Notes under the pieces: generated by a model
The model's input: only the letters and a program-made list of their open reading frames with translations
Databases searched by the model: none
What the model was told of the DNA's origin: nothing
Origin: an uncultured Bacteroidales bacterium
GTDB taxonomy: Bacteria > Bacteroidota > Bacteroidia > Bacteroidales > UBA3663
Assembly (NCBI GenBank): GCA_905235375.1
Contig: CAJOLH010000017.1
Coordinates: 1 to 58,177 of the forward strand
Length of the DNA stretch: 58,177 nt
Reading direction: 5' to 3'
Translations under genes and position numbers: made by a program
Shown here: positions 52,296 through 58,177 of the stretch, one piece after another
Layout of the letters: each line of letters opens with the position of its first letter
Numbering within the stretch: the first letter of the stretch is position 1

Positions 52296-52440
52296 TGGGG
52301 TCGCTTCGCTCAAAATTATAAGAAAATTTATTTTAAAAATTATCAAAAGAAGTTAGCATATAATAGCCGAGACCAACACCGTCCCGTTTTTTTATAATTT
52401 TTTGATTCAATTTTTAGATAATTTTGAGCTGTGCGACCCA
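52296..52440. mobile_element. 145-bp element with long imperfect inverted repeats (MITE-like), at the 3' end of the TolC-type gene
   Basis: TGGGGTCGCTTCGCTCAAAA at the left and TGGGTCGCACAGCTCAAAAT (reverse complement of the right end) pair with few mismatches. The similarity goes on inward for about 60 nt through A/T-rich sequence on each arm. There is no ORF and no clear target-site duplication. The right arm supplies the last ten codons and the stop of the TolC-type gene. It may be a decayed MITE or an RNA hairpin that separates expression of the two genes. Confidence 0.55.
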
Positions 52441-53726
52441 TCCTCCTGTGTCTGTAGGCCATTGCCATTGAGGGCAGCTATCTTTTCCATCTGAGCCACC
52501 ACCGTGTTGTACTTCGCCTTGGCTTCGGCAAGTTTCAGGGCAAGGGCGACGCGTTGGCGATCGGTCTCGAGCAGGTCCGCGATGGGAGTCGTTTCAGCCA
52601 CATATTCGGCACGCATCAGTTCGAGGGTTCGATCGACGAGGTCGAGCTGCTGGCCCAGCAGACGGATCTTGCGTTTGGCCTCTTCAGCCTGCTGCACGAT
52701 GCCGAGCCATTGGCTTTCGAGGGCATCCCTTTGGCTGGCATACTTTTCGGCAGCTGCATTTTGCATCAGTTGTGCCTCCCTTATCGAGGCATTGGTCTTG
52801 CGCCGATAGATGGGCAACGAAATCTTCAGCATCGCCATCCACATGTCCTTACCGTTCATGTCGGCCATCCTTGGCATCTCGGTCTCTTCGTTGAGCATGT
52901 ATTGTGCCCCAAGGCCCAGCATGGGTCGTCCCATGTTGCGCATCTTCTTTTCGGTCTGCTCGAGGGCATTCTGCTCGTTGCGGATAGCTGCCAGTTCGGG
53001 GCTTGCGTTCTCGATGTCGTCCATCGAAAGGATGGGCATCTCGCGCAGCACGATGCTGTCGGGCGTGACGATGGCACTGCCCGCCTCACGATGCATCAGC
53101 AGGTTGAGTTGCTGCTTCTGGAGGGCGAGTTCGGTCTGTGCCGTCTCAAGCTGCTCCTCAAGGCTCAGTTCCTCGGTCTGGAGGCGAAGTTGGTCACTCA
53201 TGTTGGCACGCATCCTGCCGTTCGAAGGCGACTTGTACTGATAGAGCGCGGTTTCCTCAATCTGCTTCAAGAACGTGATGTTCTGCCCGATGGCGGATAT
53301 CTTCTCCTGTGTCGCAAGGATCTGATACCATTTCTCTTCCACGCGATAGGCAAGGTCGATGCCCTCCATCCGATACATCTCGTACGCCTTTTCCACCTGC
53401 CACTCCTTCTCTCGGCGCGCAGCCTTCATCGAACCGGGCCAGGGGAACATCTGCATCAGTCCGAAGGTGGCCACCTGCCTGCTGTTCACCAGTTCCATCG
53501 GACTGGGATACCAGTTCACCGACAGTTCAGGATCGCCAATCGTGCTGGCCGGGCAGACGGCTTCGAGCGCTGCCTTATAGCTTTGCAGAGCCGCCTTGGT
53601 ACGCGGGCTGTTCTCCACCGCCGTCATCATGTACGCGTACAGGCTATCCCCCTGCTCTTCCGCCACCGCAACCCTGCCTTGCATTGCGCTGATGAATATA
53701 ATTATTAATAATGTATATCGTCTCAT
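52407..53726 (-). CDS. cusC: TolC-family outer-membrane channel (CusC-type)
   Basis: 439 aa from the ATG at 53726; the TTG at 53732 is less likely. Signal peptide MRRYTLLIIIFISAMQGRVA. Two OEP-type repeats are visible with long helices (ENSPRTKAALQSYKAALEAV and MRNMGRPMLGLGAQYMLNEE) and predicted coiled coils (LEEQLETAQTELALQKQQLN; AEEAKRKIRLLGQQLDLVDR). It forms the outer-membrane exit of the tripartite metal pump with the CusA- and CusB-type products. The C-terminal residues after about 428 (SHSSKLSKN) come from the inverted-repeat element at 52296-52440, so the original end may have been replaced. Confidence 0.9.
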   Translation of the reverse strand: MRRYTLLIIIFISAMQGRVAVAEEQGDSLYAYMMTAVENSPRTKAALQSYKAALEAVCPASTIGDPELSVNWYPSPMELVNSRQVATFGLMQMFPWPGSMKAARREKEWQVEKAYEMYRMEGIDLAYRVEEKWYQILATQEKISAIGQNITFLKQIEETALYQYKSPSNGRMRANMSDQLRLQTEELSLEEQLETAQTELALQKQQLNLLMHREAGSAIVTPDSIVLREMPILSMDDIENASPELAAIRNEQNALEQTEKKMRNMGRPMLGLGAQYMLNEETEMPRMADMNGKDMWMAMLKISLPIYRRKTNASIREAQLMQNAAAEKYASQRDALESQWLGIVQQAEEAKRKIRLLGQQLDLVDRTLELMRAEYVAETTPIADLLETDRQRVALALKLAEAKAKYNTVVAQMEKIAALNGNGLQTQEDGSHSSKLSKN

Positions 53727-53741
53727 ATTCAAAACTCACAA

Positions 53742-53785
53742 AAATTCATGACAAATTCGTGATTAATTCATGACAATTCGTGTTA
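53742..53785. repeat. ACACGAATTGTCATGAATTAATC boundary repeat
   Basis: In the 66-nt spacer between CusA and TolC-type genes, minus-strand units ACGAATTGTC, ATGAATTAATC, ACGAATTTGTC, ATGAATTTTTG follow each other. It is the same family as 4037, 6288 and 51001. Confidence 0.7.
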
Positions 53786-53792
53786 AAGAAAA

Positions 53793-56700
53793 CTACTTTC
53801 GCAGCGACCCCTCCCTCCACCAGCATTGCAGCACAGGCACCATGAACATCGTCAACTCCTGAATGATCATGCCGCCGAAGGTCGGTATCGACATCGGCAC
53901 CATGATGTCGGCACCCTTGCCCGTCGATGAAAGCACTGGCAACAAGGCAATGAGGGTGGTAGCCGTGGTCATGCACGCCGGACGCACACGCTTGCGTCCT
54001 GCTTCGACCACCGCTTCGATGATCTCCTCCCGCGACTTGGGCTGTCGATGCAGGAAGGTGTGATGGATGTAGGTGCCCATCAGCACACCATCGTCGGTGG
54101 CAACGCCAAAGAGGGCAATGAAGCCCACCCAGACCGCCACACTCAGATTGATCGGATGCATCCCGAACAGGTCGCGCATATTCACGCCTGCCACCGTGAT
54201 GTCGAGGAACCACTCCTGCCCGTAGAGCCACAGCATGATGAAGCCACCTGCAAACGCCATGAACACGCCCGAGAAGTGTATCAGGGAGGCAGGGATGGTG
54301 CCAAACTGGAAGTAGAGGATCAGCAGAATCAGAAGCAGAGCCACAGGAATCACTATCTTAAGGCGCTGCATCGCGTGGTGCTGCTGCTCGTAGCTTCCCG
54401 TAAACTGGAAGGTGACGCCCTTGGGCAAAACGATCTCGCCACTGGCCACCTTCTCCTTGAGCACCTTGTTGGCCTTTTCCACCACGTTGACCTCGGCTTC
54501 GTTGCCCATCTTGTCGAAGGTGACGTAGCCCAGCAGATAGGTGTTTTCGCTGTTGATCATCGTGGCACCTTTGGTAAATCGGATGTCGGCCACCTGTCCC
54601 AAAGGAATCTGTGTGCCATCGGGCGCTGTCACCAGTATGCTGGCCAACGACTCGGGATCACTACGATATTCGCGTGCATAGCGCACACGAATCTTGAAGC
54701 GCTCGCGTCCTTCCACGGTGTTGCCTTCTGCCATGCCTCCGATGGCCGTTTCGATCACGTCCTGAACCGACTGGATGGAGATGCCGTAGCGACCGAGCTT
54801 CTCGCGGTCAGGAGCAATCTCGATGTAGGGAGCGCCTGTCGAACGGTCGTAGAACACCGAATTCCCGTTGATGAAGTCCATCTCGCGCAGGGCCTGTTCG
54901 AACTGCAAACCTGCCCGCTCGATGCTTTCGAGGTCAGGACCATAGACCTTGAGACCCATGGGCGACTTGAGGCCTGTCGAAAGCATGACAAGGCGTGTTG
55001 CAATGGGCTGCAGCTTGGGCGAACCCGTCAGTCCCGGCAGGTTGGCAGCCTCGGTGATGGCATCCCAGATGTCATCTTTCGAACGTATGTTGCGGCGCCA
55101 TTGACGGAAGTAGCGGCCACCGCCATCAGGGATCAGACTGTCCTTGGGCACCTTGCGCCATTGTGTTTCGGGGTCGTAGGTTCTGCCATCTTTGAGCACG
55201 AAGGCACCCGAGGCATCGGTGCGGAAACGCTGGCGATGTCCGTTGGCATCGAGCATGTATTCGGGCACGTAGTTGATCGTGGTTTCGTACATCTGTATCG
55301 GTGCAGGGTCGAGGGCGCTTTCCACGCGTCCCCATTTGCCCACGGCACTCTCCACTTCGGGGATGGCCGAAAGTCGGCGGTCCAGGATGCGGCAGTATTC
55401 GAGGTTCTGCTCCACTCCCGCATGGGGCATCGACGTGGGCATAAGCATGAACGAACCCTCGTCGAGCGAAGGCATGAACTCCTTGCCCAGTCCGCTCCAT
55501 ATCCACAGGCCGAAGGCAATGATCAGTGTGGGAATTGTCATGAACACCCAACGATGGACGAGCACCCAGCGCAGCATCCGTTCGTAGTAGAATTGGAACA
55601 TCCAGAGCATGCCCAGCACGGCTCCGATGATAATGACCACAAGCAGATAGTTGGCAATGATGCCGTTGTCGGGGCCAAGAGGCAGCCAGTGCGAGGTGAG
55701 TATATATGTAGCCAGAAGTACTATCACGCCTATCAGCAGATGATTGGCAGTGAACTTCAACTTGCCGATGTGGTACTTCTTCTCATTGTATTTCTCTGTT
55801 CCGTCCTTTCTGCCCAGAATCCTTTTGGCCCAACGCTGCGGTTTCGGTATCGAGAATATCCAATAGGCTAAGGTTGGCAGCACCACATAGCCCAGCACGA
55901 GGGCGCTCAGCAGGGCGAAGGTCTTGGTGAAGGCCAGCGGATGGAACATCTTCCCTTCCTGCGCTTCCATGGCAAAGATGGGCAGGAAGCTGACGATGGT
56001 GGTAGCCATGGCGGTCAGCACGGCACCCGACACTTCCGAAGCCGATTCGCTGATCAGGTCTTCGAGCTCCTTGCCTCGCAGGTGTATGGTGCGGTAACGG
56101 CCTCCCGCCTTCTCCTCCATGCGTCGGACGATGTTCTCCATGAATACCACTCCCACATCGACCATCACGCCGATGGCGATGGCAATGCCCGACAGGGCAA
56201 CGATGTTGGCCTCAATGCCGGCCAGCTTCATCACAATGAAGGTCGAAAGCACGGCTAAGGGCAGCATGGCACTGATGACCACCGAAGCGCGCAGGTTGAC
56301 CACAAGTATCAGCACCACGATGATGCAGATCATGATTTCGTGCAGCAAGGCATCCTCGAGGGTGCCGATGGTCTCCTTGATGAGCTGCGTGCGGTCGTAG
56401 AAGGGCACCACCGTCACCTTCGAAGTGCGACCATCGGCAAGTTTCTTTTCGGGCAAACCAGCCGAAAGGATGTCGATCTGCTTCTTCACGTTGGTGATCA
56501 CCTCCATCGGATTGCTGCCGTAACGTGCCACGACTACACCTCCCACGGCTTCCTGTCCCATCTTGTCGAGACCTCCACGGCGGTCACCTGGGCCAAACGA
56601 CACGTGTGCCACGTCCTTGACCTGCACAGGCACACCGCCCACCGATGTGATGGCTGCCTCCTCGATGTCCTTGAGCGTCTTCACATAGCCCAGACCGCGG

Positions 56701-57449
56701 ATGATGTATTCCGCCTTGTTGATCTCCATGGTGCCCGCTCCCACGTCGATATTCGAATTGAGCACGGCGAGCATGGCCTGATTTAGGCTGATGCCGTAGC
56801 TGCGCAGGGCATCGGGGTCAAGATCCACCTGATACTCCTTCACATAACCGCCCACACTGGCCACCTCGCTCACGCCCGCAGCAGCGCTGAGCTGATAGCG
56901 CACGTCGAAGTCCTGGATGGTGCGCAGCTCATGCGGATCCCATCCGGGTGTAGGTTCTCCCGTTTCGGGGTCACGTCCCTCAAGGGTGTACCAGAAGATC
57001 TGGCCCAGGGCGGTGGCATCTGGACCCAAGGTAGGTTGAACGCCAGCAGGAAGCAGCCCCGTCGGCAGGGAGTTGAGTTTCTCAAGGATGCGCGAACGGC
57101 TCCAATAGAACTCCACATCCTCCTCGAAGATGATATAGATGAACGACATACCCATCATCGAGGTGCTGCGGATGGTCCTCACCCCGGGTATGCCCAGCAA
57201 GGCGGTGGTCAATGGATAGGTCACCTGGTCCTGTATGTCCTTGGGCGAACGGCCCATCCATTCGGTGGCAATGATCTGCTGGTTGTCACCCACATCGGGT
57301 ATGGCATCCACAGCCACTGGATCGCGAGGCACCAGGTCATTGTCCCATTTGAATGGGGCAGTCACGATACCTCCGAGCACGACAGCCAAAAGCAAGAAAA
57401 GCGTGACGATCCTGTTACGCAGAAAATAATTTATGATTTTATCAAGCAT
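53793..57449 (-). CDS. cusA: CusA/CzcA-family heavy-metal efflux RND transporter
   Basis: 1218 aa, longer than E. coli CusA (1047) because of a periplasmic insertion around residues 740-790 (GAFVLKDGRTYDPETQWRKV). HME-type hallmarks: NYFLRNRIVTLFLLLAVVLG, DVGDNQQIIATEWMGRSPKD, GIPGVRTIRSTSMMGMSFIY, LPTGLLPAGVQPTLGPDATA, and the proton-relay helix GIAIAIGVMVDVGVVFMENI near residue 430. The later SLDEGSFMLMPTSMPH and ATDDGVLMGTYIHHTF are also typical. It exports monovalent copper/silver, by its closest characterised relative, using the proton gradient. The Met-rich paths support Cu/Ag over divalent metals, which is likely but not proven. Confidence 0.95.
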   Translation of the reverse strand: MLDKIINYFLRNRIVTLFLLLAVVLGGIVTAPFKWDNDLVPRDPVAVDAIPDVGDNQQIIATEWMGRSPKDIQDQVTYPLTTALLGIPGVRTIRSTSMMGMSFIYIIFEEDVEFYWSRSRILEKLNSLPTGLLPAGVQPTLGPDATALGQIFWYTLEGRDPETGEPTPGWDPHELRTIQDFDVRYQLSAAAGVSEVASVGGYVKEYQVDLDPDALRSYGISLNQAMLAVLNSNIDVGAGTMEINKAEYIIRGLGYVKTLKDIEEAAITSVGGVPVQVKDVAHVSFGPGDRRGGLDKMGQEAVGGVVVARYGSNPMEVITNVKKQIDILSAGLPEKKLADGRTSKVTVVPFYDRTQLIKETIGTLEDALLHEIMICIIVVLILVVNLRASVVISAMLPLAVLSTFIVMKLAGIEANIVALSGIAIAIGVMVDVGVVFMENIVRRMEEKAGGRYRTIHLRGKELEDLISESASEVSGAVLTAMATTIVSFLPIFAMEAQEGKMFHPLAFTKTFALLSALVLGYVVLPTLAYWIFSIPKPQRWAKRILGRKDGTEKYNEKKYHIGKLKFTANHLLIGVIVLLATYILTSHWLPLGPDNGIIANYLLVVIIIGAVLGMLWMFQFYYERMLRWVLVHRWVFMTIPTLIIAFGLWIWSGLGKEFMPSLDEGSFMLMPTSMPHAGVEQNLEYCRILDRRLSAIPEVESAVGKWGRVESALDPAPIQMYETTINYVPEYMLDANGHRQRFRTDASGAFVLKDGRTYDPETQWRKVPKDSLIPDGGGRYFRQWRRNIRSKDDIWDAITEAANLPGLTGSPKLQPIATRLVMLSTGLKSPMGLKVYGPDLESIERAGLQFEQALREMDFINGNSVFYDRSTGAPYIEIAPDREKLGRYGISIQSVQDVIETAIGGMAEGNTVEGRERFKIRVRYAREYRSDPESLASILVTAPDGTQIPLGQVADIRFTKGATMINSENTYLLGYVTFDKMGNEAEVNVVEKANKVLKEKVASGEIVLPKGVTFQFTGSYEQQHHAMQRLKIVIPVALLLILLILYFQFGTIPASLIHFSGVFMAFAGGFIMLWLYGQEWFLDITVAGVNMRDLFGMHPINLSVAVWVGFIALFGVATDDGVLMGTYIHHTFLHRQPKSREEIIEAVVEAGRKRVRPACMTTATTLIALLPVLSSTGKGADIMVPMSIPTFGGMIIQELTMFMVPVLQCWWREGSLRK

Positions 57450-57576
57450 GAATTGATGTGCATAATGGCATTGCAGTGTCCTGCATACCTATTATTATTG
57501 TAAAGCAAAGCACGATATACGTCAGCAAGTGCCATCCCCATCAAGGAACGGCAGACCGACTTTCAGCAAAGTCGTC

Positions 57577-58059
57577 CTAACACAAAAGGACACAATGATG
57601 GCATAGTATCCCCCTGGGAGGCACTATCAGATGGTCATCAATAAGGTTTCGGTTGCAAGGCTGCTCAGGCACCAGCAGCCCGTTATCAATGCAGATGCCC
57701 AACAGCGCCATCAGCGGCACCATTTCGGCAGGAGCAGGTATTTCAATATTATCGTCGTATGTTATGGTAGGCTGGACGGTCATCGGCACGATCTCCATGC
57801 AGCTCTCCATCTCGTTATCAGGCACAGCCTCGCAGCACGTCTCTTCTTCCACAGGCTCAGCCATGCAGCAGCACTCCTCTTCCACAGCAGGAACCAGCGC
57901 ACAGCACTTCATCGCAGCTTGTCCGTCCAGCATCTCGAAGACACTCAGCTTCCACGTCCCCGCCATATTGCAATGAATCAACGCAGGACTACTCCCCATG
58001 ATGACCAGCATCAAAAGGAGTGTAACCACAACAAAGTTTTGTCCAATTCGTCGAATCAT
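57577..58059 (-). CDS. Cys-rich secreted protein at the head of the Cus operon (HYC_CC_PP-like)
   Basis: 160 aa with an N-terminal hydrophobic segment (NFVVVTLLLMLVIMGSSPAL). It contains 14 Cys: IHCN, KCC, ECCCM, TCC, SCM, GIC, QPC and the end CHHCVLLC, together with many Met and Glu. The order H-x-C near the N-terminus, paired Cys in the middle and PP near the end (LIVPPRG) resembles the small HYC_CC_PP proteins found near metal-efflux genes in Bacteroidota. It is 127 nt before cusA on the same strand. A periplasmic Cu(I)/Ag(I) buffer is inferred; the Cys content exceeds that of the usual members. Confidence 0.65.
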   Translation of the reverse strand: MIRRIGQNFVVVTLLLMLVIMGSSPALIHCNMAGTWKLSVFEMLDGQAAMKCCALVPAVEEECCCMAEPVEEETCCEAVPDNEMESCMEIVPMTVQPTITYDDNIEIPAPAEMVPLMALLGICIDNGLLVPEQPCNRNLIDDHLIVPPRGILCHHCVLLC

Positions 58060-58125
58060 ATTCCTAAAAAACTAAAGCACGCTTCTATATAACAACATCG
58101 AAAAACGCGGAGATGACTACAAAAA

Positions 58126-58166
58126 ATTTTCGGACTTTTTCGTTTTTTCGTCCTTTTTCGGAATAA
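58126..58166. repeat. TTTTTCGGACTTTTTCGTTTTT boundary repeat
   Basis: Five units of TTTTTCG with a 1-3-nt tail upstream of the Cys-rich protein gene, ending in CGGAATAAC as in the repeat before SusC at 11039. Confidence 0.6.
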
Positions 58167-58177
58167 CCCCCATCGTT

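Noticed and set aside
54048..55871. 607-codon plus-strand open frame opposite cusA
   Set aside because: Antisense of a complete RND transporter.

Overview
The window reads as a chromosomal segment of a Bacteroidota (Bacteroidales) organism, most like a gut Prevotellaceae or Muribaculaceae relative. The basis is two SusC/SusD pairs, a one-piece hybrid two-component sensor, Bacteroidales-type promoters (TTTG or TTG, about 20 nt, then TAnnTTTG), surface-lipoprotein signals and C-terminal GQR...NGKK tails. I see no rRNA, tRNA, CRISPR array or intact transposase. All calls come from reading the sequence; no database search was run.

Layout. 1-1289 (-): AAA/DUF4143 ATPase, cut by the window edge, with its promoter and a short repeat cluster upstream. 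1560-27504: a large polysaccharide-utilisation locus (PUL). Its left arm (-) holds a DUF1680 (GH127/GH146-type) beta-L-arabinofuranosidase, a GH43 and a GH97. Its right arm (+) holds a second DUF1680 enzyme as a lipoprotein, SusC, SusD, a five-repeat DUF4859-like surface lipoprotein, a BACON + HExxH + DUF4859-like lipoprotein, a CotH-like lipoprotein, a second HExxH lipoprotein and an HTCS regulator. 27568-33324: an unknown small protein, a Fur-family regulator with a His/Cys-rich insert, a BspA-like LRR protein and PurL. 33547-37816: a LysE-type exporter, a parallel beta-helix (pectinesterase-like) protein and a DUF4861-like protein. 37955-50507: a frameshifted secreted repeat protein, then an LRR protein, SusC, SusD, an unknown secreted protein and a metzincin-type protease with no sugar enzyme nearby. 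50611-58059 (-): a Cus-type copper/silver efflux operon (Cys-rich protein, CusA, TolC-type, CusB, HMA protein).

Working model. The first PUL combines enzymes for beta-Araf, for alpha-Araf and (from a retaining GH97 signature) probably for alpha-Gal or beta-L-Arap, together with two surface zinc-peptidase-like lipoproteins. This fits a plant hydroxyproline-rich glycoprotein such as extensin better than plain arabinan. That is inference. The second SusCD locus looks like a peptide-oriented importer.

A second theme runs through the whole window. Most gene boundaries carry a different local family of short degenerate tandem repeats, and some of these run into coding sequence. They form gene termini (Fur/BspA, PurL/BspA, CusB) and Asn-Pro-Ser linkers in three neighbouring PUL proteins. 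A 145-bp inverted-repeat element likewise forms the last residues of the TolC-type gene.
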